This document shows positions 31,587 through 40,276 of a stretch of 64,000 nt of DNA, piece after piece (position 1 is the stretch's first letter; each line of letters opens with the position of its first letter). The stretch covers positions 1 to 64,000 of the forward strand of contig NZ_BCUS01000019.1 of NCBI RefSeq assembly GCF_001591345.1, in the 5' to 3' direction. Position numbers and translations under genes: made by a program. The DNA comes from Variovorax boronicumulans NBRC 103145 (lineage in GTDB: Bacteria > Pseudomonadota > Gammaproteobacteria > Burkholderiales > Burkholderiaceae_C). The notes beneath the pieces were generated by a model. The model saw only the letters and a program-made list of their open reading frames with translations. It did not search any database and was not told the DNA's origin.

Positions 31587-34124
31587 ATGGCTGGGCTGTC
31601 GTCCTTGCGCACCGTGGCCCCGGCGGCCGTCACGGGCGAGCGCGCGAAAGGCACTTCGGCCGGCCTGCCGGCGATGCTCTGCGTGCTGTTGGCTTCTCCG
31701 TCGGCCTTTGCGCTGGCCGGCGAGGATCGCGCCGACGTCATCGAGCAGTTCATTAAGGAAAAGCAGGGCGCCGGCTTCGACCTGGACGTGCTCAGGCAGC
31801 GCGGTATCGACCCGAAGCTGGCGGACTACTTCCGGCACGAGGCCCGCTTTCGCGCGGGGACGAGCGTGGTGACGCTGTTCGTCAACGGCGAGCGGCGCGG
31901 GCTGGTGCCCGCCACCTTCGATGCGGACGGCCGCCTGTGCTTCGACGAGACGTTGCGGGACAAGGCCGGCCTCGTCACGGGCCGCGGGGCGGACGACGCA
32001 GGTGCGGGCGCCACGGCCTGCGATGAATTCCAGCGCCAGTTCCCCGGCACGATCGTCGAGCTGCGCCCCGGCAGGGACGAGGTCCGCCTCATCGTGCCGA
32101 CCGACGCGTTCCGGGCCCGCGAGCGCGCCGACACCTTCAGCAGCGGCGGCGTCGCCGGCCTGCTGAACTACGACCTGCTGACGATGGACAGCCGCCATGC
32201 CGGCGGCACCAGCAGCTTCCATTCGCTGGGCACCGAGGCCGGCCTGAACGTCGGCGACTGGATCTTTCGAAGCCGCCAGAGCTACACGTCGAACAACGGC
32301 AAGGAGAAGCTCCAGCACCTGTACGCCTACGGCCAGAAGACGCTGACTGGCCTGGGCTCGACGGTGCAGGGCGGCCAGATCACCATCGCCAGCTCGATCT
32401 TCCCGGGCGATCCGATCCTGGGCGTGCAGATCGTCCCGGAGGAGGCCCTGCGCGCGGACGCACGCGACAACGGCGCCGTGGTCGAAGGCATCGCCCACAC
32501 GCAGGCCCGCGTCGAGGTGCGGCAGAACCAAGCGCTGATCTACTCGACGGTCGTCCCACCGGGGCCGTTCTCGCTGACGGGCCTGCCGTTGCTCAGCGGC
32601 GCGAGCGACCTGGAAGTCACGGTCATCGAGGCCGACGGTTCCCGGCGGCCGTTCACCGTGCCCGCCGCCGCCCTGGGCGCGACCGCGCTTCGCACGACGG
32701 CGGGCTATTCGTTCGCGGTCGGCCGCTACCGCCTGTACGGCCACGGCGAGCGGCAAGACAAGCCCTGGGTCGCGACCGGCACCGGCACCTGGGCACTGGA
32801 CAAGCGCACGCACCTGACGGCAGGTGCCATGGCGGCCACGCGCTACCAGGCCGCGGCATGGGCCGTGAACCGCATGGTGGTGCCGGGCACGATGGCGGGG
32901 TTTCGCCAGGCTGTGTCCAACGCCACGGGCGAGGGCGTGCGTGGGACGCAGGTCGATGCCTCGCTGAGCAGCGTGATCTCGCCCGCCTTGTCGGCGTCGG
33001 TGAGTGCCACGCAGCAGACCCGGGGCTACCGCGCCCTGGCGGACACGATCAATCCGAACCTGTTCGACACCACCTGGACGCGCCAGCGCTACAAGGGCCA
33101 GTACACGGGCTCTGTCGGCTGGACCCACGCGAGCCTTGGCGGTTTCCGGCTGGCCTATTCGGCCTCCTCGAGCTTCGACGGACGCCACATCCAGCGCCTC
33201 ATCGGCTCGTGGGTGAAGTCGTTCCCGCACGCCACGGTGTCGCTCAACCTGGAACGCAGCACCGGCGACCTGGGGCGCTTCGACAACCGGCATGCGGCCT
33301 ATGTCACCGTGAGCATTCCGCTGGGGTCGAAGACGGTCAAGACGTACGTCAACCGCTACGACGACCGGACCCGCGCTGGCGTCACGCTCAACGAGCGCAT
33401 CAACGACACCACGAGCTACCAGGTCTCGGCCGAGCGGGACAGCCGCGACGGGCGCAACGACTTCGCGGGGCGCCTGAGCCTGCTGCCGCGCTACACGCAG
33501 GCCAACCTGGGCTTCTCGCGCAACGGCGCGAGCACCACCTACAGCGGGCAACTGCAGGGCGGCATCGTCGCCCACAAGGACGGCGTCACGTTCTCGCCGT
33601 ACCCCGTGCAGGACACCTTCGGCATCGTCTCGGTGGGGGGCGTGTCCGGCGTGCGGATCGGCACGCCGCAAGGCCCGGTCTGGACCGATGCCTGGGGGCG
33701 CGCGGTGGCCCCGCAGCTGTTCCCGTACCACACGAGCCGGCTGGAGGTCGCGACCCGGTCGCTGCCTCGCAACGTCGACCTGGTGAACGGCTACCAGGAG
33801 CTCGATGCGGGCCGCGGATCGGTGAACCACATCCGCTTCGGCGTGGTCAACGCCCGCCGGGTGCTGCTGAAGGCCGTCGGTCCCGCAGGGCAAGCGCTCG
33901 AGAAGGGCGGGGCGGTGGTCGATGGCGACAACCAGTACGTCACCTCGGTCGTCGACGGCGGGCAGGTCTTTCTGCCCGACGTGCGGGACGGCGCAGACCT
34001 GCGGGTCACGCTGTCGAATGGGGACACCTGCAGGCTCGTGTTTTCGCTGCCGGAAAAGCCAGACGCCTCCGCCTACTTTGAATCGGCCGATGCCACCTGC
34101 ACGGCCATGGGAGCACACGAATGA
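31587..34124 (+). CDS. Fimbrial outer membrane usher protein
   Basis: 845 aa. Signal region LPAMLCVLLASPSAFALA, then the PapC N-terminal domain (DLDVLRQRGIDPKLADYF; LFVNGERRGLVPATFD; a Cys pair near LCFDET and ATACDEF). The 24-strand barrel and plug follow (GLNVGDWIFRSRQSY, IVPEEALRADARDNGAVVEGIA, PPGPFSLTGLPLLSGASDLEVTV), and C-terminal domains end with TCRLVFSLPEK and ATC. Slightly short but complete. It secretes and polymerises subunits delivered by the chaperone. Its stop overlaps the next gene by 4 bp. Confidence 0.93.
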   Translation: MAGLSSLRTVAPAAVTGERAKGTSAGLPAMLCVLLASPSAFALAGEDRADVIEQFIKEKQGAGFDLDVLRQRGIDPKLADYFRHEARFRAGTSVVTLFVNGERRGLVPATFDADGRLCFDETLRDKAGLVTGRGADDAGAGATACDEFQRQFPGTIVELRPGRDEVRLIVPTDAFRARERADTFSSGGVAGLLNYDLLTMDSRHAGGTSSFHSLGTEAGLNVGDWIFRSRQSYTSNNGKEKLQHLYAYGQKTLTGLGSTVQGGQITIASSIFPGDPILGVQIVPEEALRADARDNGAVVEGIAHTQARVEVRQNQALIYSTVVPPGPFSLTGLPLLSGASDLEVTVIEADGSRRPFTVPAAALGATALRTTAGYSFAVGRYRLYGHGERQDKPWVATGTGTWALDKRTHLTAGAMAATRYQAAAWAVNRMVVPGTMAGFRQAVSNATGEGVRGTQVDASLSSVISPALSASVSATQQTRGYRALADTINPNLFDTTWTRQRYKGQYTGSVGWTHASLGGFRLAYSASSSFDGRHIQRLIGSWVKSFPHATVSLNLERSTGDLGRFDNRHAAYVTVSIPLGSKTVKTYVNRYDDRTRAGVTLNERINDTTSYQVSAERDSRDGRNDFAGRLSLLPRYTQANLGFSRNGASTTYSGQLQGGIVAHKDGVTFSPYPVQDTFGIVSVGGVSGVRIGTPQGPVWTDAWGRAVAPQLFPYHTSRLEVATRSLPRNVDLVNGYQELDAGRGSVNHIRFGVVNARRVLLKAVGPAGQALEKGGAVVDGDNQYVTSVVDGGQVFLPDVRDGADLRVTLSNGDTCRLVFSLPEKPDASAYFESADATCTAMGAHE

Positions 34125-34702
34125 TCACGATGAAAAGCCTGCGCCGGGAAAGCGCTTTGTTCAGCATGGCGCTTGCCGCACTCTTCGCCCTTGCAGGAAC
34201 GCCGGCGCATGCACAAGCCTCGGCACGCTGCGACGCGCAGCTGAGCGAGTCGCTCGTCGACTACGGACGGATGACCCGCGGACAACTGCTGGAGCGCCAG
34301 CCCGACCCCGCCCGGACCTCGCTGGGCAAGCGCCTCGTGACGCTCACGGCGGTGTGCGCCGAACGCACGGCGATGGCGCTGTCGTTCCAGGGCGCGGCGG
34401 CGGACGACACGGGTTTCCGGTTTGCCGCGAACGACCGCTTCACCCTTCGGGTCGTGCAGGCGCAGCTCGACGGCAAGCCGGTTCGCCTGGCCGCATCGCA
34501 TGCGGATGCCACGGGCGCGGCCCCTTCGTCGTTCCTTCGGCCCGGCGACCGGATGTCGCCCATGGACGGCGGAGGCCTGGCCCAGGGCCAACGCCTGACG
34601 GTCCAGCTCGAGATCGAGCCCTTCGTGGGAACCGCCGCCACGCGCGTCGCGGCCGAAAGCACCTGGGAAGGCGCGGGGCGTTTCGAAGTTCTGGGCCGCT
34701 AG
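34121..34702 (+). CDS. Third pilin-like subunit (minor/tip or anchor candidate)
   Basis: 193 aa, ATG at 34121 overlapping the usher stop. Signal peptide ALFSMALAALFALAGTPAHA. Though diverged, it keeps the pilin 1/2 pattern: Cys, then VDYGRMTRGQLLERQ, then TSLGKRLVTLTAVCAERTAMALSFQG, so the Cys pair and the DYG...T.L..K...LT..C spacing match. The C-terminal half is different and ends WEGAGRFEVLGR. Position at the end of the cluster fits a tip, adaptor or terminating subunit; no separate lectin domain is visible. Confidence 0.7.
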   Translation: MITMKSLRRESALFSMALAALFALAGTPAHAQASARCDAQLSESLVDYGRMTRGQLLERQPDPARTSLGKRLVTLTAVCAERTAMALSFQGAAADDTGFRFAANDRFTLRVVQAQLDGKPVRLAASHADATGAAPSSFLRPGDRMSPMDGGGLAQGQRLTVQLEIEPFVGTAATRVAAESTWEGAGRFEVLGR

Positions 34703-34789
34703 CCCGCCGTCCGGCGCACAGGCCACCCCGTCGACTTGCCCACAAGGCGATTCGACATCCGATCCATCCATCCACCTCTGGAGTGATCC

Positions 34790-35662
34790 TTGAAGCAGAG
34801 TCATTGCACAGTCCCTACCGCCATCCCTTCCACGCTGCGGCTGCCCATCCTGTGGGATGAGCCCGTGTGCGCCACCATTGCGGTGATCGACCCGGAACTG
34901 CGGCCCCGACAGCAGATGGGGCGGGCCATCCGCAGGCTCGGCCATTGGCCGCTGGTCTTCACCAGCGCACTGGAACTGATGCAGGCGTGCCGCTACCTCC
35001 ACCTTCGCTTCGACGCCGTGGTCGTGGCCTGCCCGGTGGACGCCGGCGCCGCGGGCGCACTGATCGCCCAGGTGCGGGAGCAGGTGGGCCCGGCGTGCCC
35101 CCTGGTCCTGAGCGGCGGCAAGCGCGGTCTGCGTGAACTGGCGGTCCTGCATGCGCGCGAATCCGACCACGTGGAGGTGACGCCGGCTTCGTTCGAAGAG
35201 GCGTACCTCCTGATGCGGTGCTTCCTGCAATGGCACCGGGCACGGGTGGCGGGCCAGTTCGTCGAATGGGGTGCGTTCCGCTTCGACCTGTCCGCGGACA
35301 GCGCACAGGTGGCCGGCATCCGGGTCGAATTGACCCCCAATGAGTTCGACCTGGCCATCGTGCTGTTCAGGAACGTCGATCAGGTCTTGACCCACCACGC
35401 ACTGCGCGCGCTGGTCTGGGACAGCGGCCACCGCTGCGGCTCCGGGGTGCTCTCCACGAACGTGTGCGGCCTGCGGCGCAAGCTCGGCCTGGGCGCCGGA
35501 CGCCATGGGTTGGAACTGCAGGCCGTTCCGGGGCAGGGCTACCGGCTGAGCACCACGGCCAGCGCGCCGGAAGAGAACAGGCGCCGGCAGCGGGAACCCG
35601 TCCGAAGGGCAGGGGAACGCGCGTGGGGGAGCGCAGCCGCTGCGCCGGGTTCGGCCGCCTGA
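34790..35662 (+). CDS. OmpR-type regulator with degenerate receiver domain
   Basis: 290 aa, TTG start at 34790 with ribosome site ctctggag. N-terminal receiver-like region (about 28-140): it keeps the AVIDPE start but the expected phospho-acceptor strand reads DAVVVACPVDAG with no Asp at the end, and the Lys position reads EVTPAS. The C-terminal winged helix (about 150-255) is intact: FRFDLSADSAQVAGIRVELTPNEFDLAIVLF, SGVLSTNVCGLRRKLGL, LQAVPGQGYRL. It probably binds DNA without phosphorylation control. It lies 87 bp after the pilus cluster and may regulate it. The last 35 residues are Arg/Ala-rich. Confidence 0.8.
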   Translation: MKQSHCTVPTAIPSTLRLPILWDEPVCATIAVIDPELRPRQQMGRAIRRLGHWPLVFTSALELMQACRYLHLRFDAVVVACPVDAGAAGALIAQVREQVGPACPLVLSGGKRGLRELAVLHARESDHVEVTPASFEEAYLLMRCFLQWHRARVAGQFVEWGAFRFDLSADSAQVAGIRVELTPNEFDLAIVLFRNVDQVLTHHALRALVWDSGHRCGSGVLSTNVCGLRRKLGLGAGRHGLELQAVPGQGYRLSTTASAPEENRRRQREPVRRAGERAWGSAAAAPGSAA

Positions 35663-35678
35663 GCGAAAGGCAGTGAGC

Positions 35679-36641
35679 CTAGGCGCTTGCGGGTGCGGCA
35701 GCTTCCGCCGCGTCGGGCCGCGCCAGCCCCGACGCCACCGCCGCCAGGATGCCGCGCAGCCATCGGTGCGCCGGCTCGTGCTGCGAGCGGTCGTGCCACA
35801 GCTGGTAGAAGCGCATGCGCGGAAAGCCCTGCGGCGCGGGCACCGCCACCAGCGGCAGCGTGTGCACGAACTGCATCGCGAAATGGCGCGCGGTGGTGAA
35901 GACCAGGTCGGTGCCCACCAGCAGGTGCGGCGCCACGGTGAAGTAGGGCACGGCAATGCAGGCCTCGCGCGTCTGGCGCAAGGTGGCCAGGTGCGTCTCG
36001 ACCACGCCGCGCTGCGACGCCGCATACGGCGTGGGCACCACGTGGCGCGCGGCGATGTAGCGCTCCATCGTCATGGCGCCCTTGGCGGCCAGCGGGTTGT
36101 TCTTGCCCATGAGGCACATCAGGTCGTCTTCGAGCAACAGCGACAGGTGCAGGCGGTCGGGCGGCTGCGGCCAGTTGCCGATGACGATGTCGAGCTCGCC
36201 CTGGGCCAGCGCGCGCTCGTAGTCGTAGGTGACGCTCAGCGGGTGCACCACCAGCCGCGCATGCGGCGCCTCGGCGCGGAACCGCGTGGTCACGTCGGCC
36301 AGGAAACTCATCGCCAGGTAATCGGGCAGCGCGAGGTGGAAGGTCATCGCGCTGGAGGCGGGCTCGAACTGCTCGGGGCCCGAGAGCATGCGGTCGATTT
36401 CGAGCAGCGCGCCACGCGCGCGGTCGCGCAGCTGCAGCGCCCGCTCGGTGGGCACCATGCCGCTGCGCTCGCGCACCAGGATGGGGTCGGCGAAGACCTC
36501 GCGCAGCCGGCGCAGGGCGGTGCTGATGGCGGGCTGGGTCTGGTTCATGCGCACTGCCACCCGGGAGACGCTGCGTTCGGCCACCAGGGCGACCAGCACG
36601 CGCAGCAGGTAGGTGTCGACGGGAGCGTGGGAGCGTGACAT
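35679..36641 (-). CDS. LysR family transcriptional regulator (divergent from purine/urate cluster)
   Basis: 320 aa. Helix-turn-helix in the first 65 residues (YLLRVLVALVAERSVSRVAV and NQTQPAISTALRRLREVFADP), then the effector domain with LALPDYLAMSFLADVTTRFRAEAP and ELDIVIGNWPQPP. The ATG at 36641 is chosen over 36689 because the extra 16 residues are not part of the domain. It lies 199 bp from, and divergent to, the MFS-uraD-uraH operon and is the likely regulator. Confidence 0.88.
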   Translation of the reverse strand: MSRSHAPVDTYLLRVLVALVAERSVSRVAVRMNQTQPAISTALRRLREVFADPILVRERSGMVPTERALQLRDRARGALLEIDRMLSGPEQFEPASSAMTFHLALPDYLAMSFLADVTTRFRAEAPHARLVVHPLSVTYDYERALAQGELDIVIGNWPQPPDRLHLSLLLEDDLMCLMGKNNPLAAKGAMTMERYIAARHVVPTPYAASQRGVVETHLATLRQTREACIAVPYFTVAPHLLVGTDLVFTTARHFAMQFVHTLPLVAVPAPQGFPRMRFYQLWHDRSQHEPAHRWLRGILAAVASGLARPDAAEAAAPASA

Positions 36642-36840
36642 GGCGGAGAAAAGGGCCTCTGAGGGCGTTGCCGGCGGCAAGACCATCATGGCAAACCGTT
36701 ATGCCGCACATTCTAGAGAGCGTGATCCGGGGCCGCGATATCTGCCTACAGTTCGCCACCAGCGGGAACGGCAGCCGCAAGCGGACCCACAGAAGGTCCC
36801 AGGCGGCGCGTCCCGTCCACACCTAGAAATGGAGACAACC

Positions 36841-38172
36841 ATGAGCATGGACGCCACGATGGCGCCAGTCCGGGAACACACCGCCACGGCGGAACTGGAC
36901 GGCATCTACCGCAAGATCATCTTCCGCCTGATTCCCTTCCTGATGCTGCTGTGGGTGCTGGCCTGGATCGACCGGGTCAACATCGGCTTCATCAAGCTGA
37001 CGATGCTGGACGACCTGAAGTGGAGCGAAGCGGCCTACGGGCTGGGCGCGGGCATCTTCTTCCTGGGCTACTTCTTCTTCGAGGTGCCCAGCAACCTGCT
37101 GCTGCAGAAGATCGGCGCCAAGAAGACCATCATGCGCATCACGATCGGCTGGGGCCTGACCTCGATCGCCACGATGTTCGTGAAGAGCACCGAGATGTTC
37201 TACCTGCTGCGCTTCCTGCTGGGCGTGTTCGAGGCGGGCTTCTACCCCGGCATCATCCTGTACCTGACCTACTGGTTCCCCGACAGCCGGCGCGCCAAGG
37301 CCTTCGGCATGTTCATGTCGGCCTCGGCTTTCGCGGGCGTGATCGGCGGGCCGCTGGCCGGCACCATCATGAACAGCATGCATGGCGTGAACGGCTGGGC
37401 CGGCTGGCAATGGGTGCTGCTGCTCGAGGGCATTCCCTCGGTGCTGGCCGGCATCGCCACCTACTTCTACCTGACCGACCGGCCCGAGCAGGCCCACTGG
37501 CTCACGGCGCGTGAACGCCAGCTGGTGCACGACGACCTGGAACGCGACCGCAAGACCCTGGGCCACCGCGAGCACAGCATGCTGGCCTCGCTGAAGAACG
37601 GCAAGTTCTGGCTGCTGATCCTGATCTTCTTCTGCATCATCGCGGCGAACTCGTCGCTCACCTTCTACGGCCCGACGCTGGTGAAAGAGATCGGCTTCAC
37701 CAACCCGCTGACCGTGGGCTGGATCATGGCCGGCGCCTACCTGTGCGGCGCGGCCGGGATGATCTGGAACGGCTTCCACTCCGACCGCCACCAGGAGTCG
37801 CGCTACCACTGCGCGCTGGCCGCGGCGCTGGGTTCGGGTGCGTTGCTGGTGGTGGCATTGTTCCTGCGCCAGAGCCCGGCCCTCGTGCTGGCGGGCCTCA
37901 CGCTGGCCATCGTCGGCACCATGAGCGCGATCCCCGTGTTCTGGCAGATGCCCAACCGCTTCCTGGCCGGCACCGCGGCCGCCGGCGGCGTGGCGCTGAT
38001 CAACTCGATCGCCAACCTCGCGGGCTTCGGCGCGCCGTGGATGCTGGGCCTCATCAAGACCGCCACCGGCAGCCTGGCACCGGGCCTGTACGTGGTCGCG
38101 GCGGTCGAGATCTGCGCCACCGTGCTGATCCTGCTGTTCGTGCCGCGCCTGCACAAGACGCCTGCGCGCTGA
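36841..38172 (+). CDS. MFS transporter, anion:cation symporter family
   Basis: 443 aa, twelve membrane helices. ATG at 36841 with ribosome site tggaga. Family features: RKIIFRLIPFLMLLWVLAWIDRVNIGFIKLTM in helix 1, GAGIFFLGYFFFEVPSNLLLQKIGAKK between helices 2 and 3, and RFLLGVFEAGFYPGIILYLTYWFP, typical of the ACS/phthalate-like permeases. At the head of a urate-degradation operon it probably takes up a purine breakdown product such as urate, allantoate or a related acid (inference). Confidence 0.9.
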   Translation: MSMDATMAPVREHTATAELDGIYRKIIFRLIPFLMLLWVLAWIDRVNIGFIKLTMLDDLKWSEAAYGLGAGIFFLGYFFFEVPSNLLLQKIGAKKTIMRITIGWGLTSIATMFVKSTEMFYLLRFLLGVFEAGFYPGIILYLTYWFPDSRRAKAFGMFMSASAFAGVIGGPLAGTIMNSMHGVNGWAGWQWVLLLEGIPSVLAGIATYFYLTDRPEQAHWLTARERQLVHDDLERDRKTLGHREHSMLASLKNGKFWLLILIFFCIIAANSSLTFYGPTLVKEIGFTNPLTVGWIMAGAYLCGAAGMIWNGFHSDRHQESRYHCALAAALGSGALLVVALFLRQSPALVLAGLTLAIVGTMSAIPVFWQMPNRFLAGTAAAGGVALINSIANLAGFGAPWMLGLIKTATGSLAPGLYVVAAVEICATVLILLFVPRLHKTPAR

Positions 38173-38221
38173 TTCCTTCCCCCCTTCGTCCGACTGTCTG
38201 AATACAAAGGAGATGCTCTCC

Positions 38222-38776
38222 ATGCCTTCCCACGCCCATCGTTTCGATCTCCAGGCGCTCAACGCCATGGACTGCGACGCGTTCGTCGCCGCACTCGGGC
38301 CGACTTTCGAGAACTCGCCCTGGGTCGCACGCTCGGCCTGGTCGCTGCGGCCCTTCGCCACCATCGACGCGCTGCATGAAGCCATGCTCGACGTGGTGCG
38401 CCGTGCGCCCGACGCCCAACAGCTGGCCTTCCTGTGCGGCCACCCCGAGCTGGCGGGCCGCGAAGCCCAGGCCGGCACGATGACCGTCGAGTCGGTCGGC
38501 GAGCAGGGCAGTGCGGGCCTGAATGCCCTGAGCCGCGAAGAGATGGCCGAGATCCAGCGGCTGAACCGCGTGTACCGCGAGCGGCACGGCTTTCCTTTCA
38601 TCATCGCGGTGCGGCGCAGCACCAAGGGCCAGATCTTCGAGGCGCTGCGCAGCCGCGCCGCCGAGTCCACCGAAGCCGAGCGCCGCGCGGCGCTGACGCA
38701 GATCGGCCTCATCACCCGCGGGCGCATCGACACGCTGCTGGGTGCGTCCACCTCCCAAGGAGCGGTCCATGCCTGA
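38222..38776 (+). CDS. uraD: 2-oxo-4-hydroxy-4-carboxy-5-ureidoimidazoline (OHCU) decarboxylase
   Basis: 184 aa. Catalyses the third step from urate, decarboxylating OHCU to S-allantoin. Motifs: MDCDAFVAALGPTFENSPWVA, the catalytic His in LCGHPELAGREAQ, EQGSAGLNALSREE, and RHGFPFIIAVRRSTKGQIFEALRSR. Two ATGs are possible, 38213 and 38222. The ribosome site aaaggag (38206-38212) abuts the first but is nine bases from the second, so 38222 is chosen. It overlaps the next gene by 8 bp. Confidence 0.92.
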   Translation: MPSHAHRFDLQALNAMDCDAFVAALGPTFENSPWVARSAWSLRPFATIDALHEAMLDVVRRAPDAQQLAFLCGHPELAGREAQAGTMTVESVGEQGSAGLNALSREEMAEIQRLNRVYRERHGFPFIIAVRRSTKGQIFEALRSRAAESTEAERRAALTQIGLITRGRIDTLLGASTSQGAVHA

Positions 38777-39281
38777 GAAAGAAATTTCCCTGCCCGCACG
38801 CCGTCGCTTCGCGCTGTCGGGCCTCGCGCTCGGCGCCGCGGCCCTGGCGCCCCACGGGGCTGTTGCGCAAACGGCGGCACCCGCCGGCCCGGCCCAGGCC
38901 AGCGGCCCGATCGTGCTGCACGGCGTGAGCCCGCGCCTGACCGTGCATGCGCTGGACACCTTCCACGGCGCCGCGGCGACCAGCCTGCGCATCGACTTCT
39001 CGGTGCGCGAGGGCGACGGCTTCAAGCTGCTGCGCACCGTGACCATGAACGGCAACGGCCGCTCCGACGAGCCGCTCTTGATCGGCGACAGCTACCGCGC
39101 CGGCGACTACGAGCTGCTGCTGCACGTGGACGAGTACTTCGCGCGCAAGCAATCGCGCCTGCCCACGCCGCCCTTTCTGTCGAAGCTGCCGGTGCGCATC
39201 CGCGTGGCCAACGTGGCCGAGCGCATCCACCTGCCGATCCAGTTCGGCCCGTGGAGCTACACCTACTCGCGCGGCAGCTGA
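38769..39281 (+). CDS. Exported transthyretin-like / 5-hydroxyisourate hydrolase-like protein
   Basis: 170 aa. The N-terminus PARRRFALSGLALGAAALAPHGAVAQ is a signal peptide with consecutive arginines (possibly Tat), so the protein is periplasmic. The rest is the transthyretin fold of HIU hydrolase: LTVHALDTFHGAAATSLRID, MNGNGRSDEPLL, YELLLHVDEYFARK, IHLPIQFGPWSYTYSRGS. His, Arg and the C-terminal RGS are kept, though the usual YRGS end reads YSRGS. A cytosolic uraH follows at once, so this is a second, exported copy. Whether it is active on 5-hydroxyisourate is not known. Confidence 0.8.
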   Translation: MPEKEISLPARRRFALSGLALGAAALAPHGAVAQTAAPAGPAQASGPIVLHGVSPRLTVHALDTFHGAAATSLRIDFSVREGDGFKLLRTVTMNGNGRSDEPLLIGDSYRAGDYELLLHVDEYFARKQSRLPTPPFLSKLPVRIRVANVAERIHLPIQFGPWSYTYSRGS

Positions 39282-39329
39282 ACAAGCAGGCCCCGTTCGT
39301 TCCCATCGTCTGCAAGGAGTTTTGTTCTC

Positions 39330-39665
39330 ATGACCGGCATCACGACCCATGTGCTCGACATCACCACCGGCCGCCCGCTCGTCGGGCTGAAGGTCGACCT
39401 CTACGACGTGGCGACCACGCCGCCGACGCGCCTGAACAGCACGCGCACCAACGCCGACGGCCGCACCGACGCGCCCATGCTGGCCGCCGCCTCGGCGCGC
39501 ACCGGGCAGTTCGAGCTGCAGTTCCACGTCGGGGACCACTTCAAGGCGGCCGATGCGCTGTCCGACGTGGTGCCCGTGCGCTTTGCCATCGCCGACGCCG
39601 CGCAGCACTACCACGTGCCGATGCTGTGCGCCCCCTGGTTTTTTTCCACCTATCGCGGCAGCTGA
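39330..39665 (+). CDS. uraH: 5-hydroxyisourate hydrolase
   Basis: 111 aa, normal length for the bacterial enzyme that opens 5-hydroxyisourate to OHCU, the substrate of UraD. Signature residues: MTGITTHVLDITTGRPL (His7), NADGRTDAP (Arg), QHYHVPMLCAPW (His) and the terminal STYRGS. Cytosolic. Ribosome site aaggag lies upstream of the ATG. It sits between the exported homolog and the deaminase, all same strand. Confidence 0.95.
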   Translation: MTGITTHVLDITTGRPLVGLKVDLYDVATTPPTRLNSTRTNADGRTDAPMLAAASARTGQFELQFHVGDHFKAADALSDVVPVRFAIADAAQHYHVPMLCAPWFFSTYRGS

Positions 39666-39684
39666 CCGCGGGAGCTTTTCCTGA

Positions 39685-40176
39685 ATGACAACATCCCATG
39701 ACCCCCACGCAGGCGCGTACCTGCTCGACTCCATCCGCCTCGCCATGGGCAACATCCGCGAGCGCAAGACCTGGCCTTTCGGCGCCGTGATCGCGCGCGA
39801 CGGCAAGGTGATTGCCACCGCCGTCAACGAGGTGGACGCCCTGTGCGACCCCTCGGCCCACGCCGAGATGCAGGTCGTGCGCGCCGCCGCCAAGGCCCTG
39901 AAGAGCACCGACCTGTCGGGCTGCACCGTGTACGCCAGCGGCTACCCGTGCTCGATGTGCCTGACGGCGATGTACCTGTCGGGCGTGAAGGAGGTCTTCT
40001 ACGCCTACTCGAACCAAGACGGCGAGCCCTTCGACCTGTCGGCCGCACGCGGCTACGTCGAGATCGCCCGGCCGCTGGAGCAGCGCGAGATGAAGCTGCA
40101 TTCGCTGCCGGTGCGCGATGAGGCCGATGAGGACTTGTACGAGGCCTGGAGCAAGGTGACACAGCCGGCGAGCTGA
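39685..40176 (+). CDS. CDA-fold nucleoside/guanine deaminase
   Basis: 163 aa zinc deaminase. Metal and catalytic motifs: HAEMQVVR (His and Glu) and PCSMCLTAMYLSG (two Cys), with FGAVIARDGKVIATAVNEV before them. In this setting a guanine deaminase (guanine to xanthine), feeding the urate pathway, is the most natural reading. Bacillus GuaD is of this fold. A cytosine or tRNA adenosine deaminase role cannot be excluded from sequence alone. It is the last gene of the operon, 19 bp after uraH. Confidence 0.88.
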   Translation: MTTSHDPHAGAYLLDSIRLAMGNIRERKTWPFGAVIARDGKVIATAVNEVDALCDPSAHAEMQVVRAAAKALKSTDLSGCTVYASGYPCSMCLTAMYLSGVKEVFYAYSNQDGEPFDLSAARGYVEIARPLEQREMKLHSLPVRDEADEDLYEAWSKVTQPAS

Positions 40177-40276
40177 CCCGGAGACGGCGCTGCGCCCGGG
40201 CCTGCCGGGCCGATGCTGCGTGCCATACTGCCCGCGTGTTCACGTGGCGCAGCAGCCATCGAGGAGAAAGACGCAC

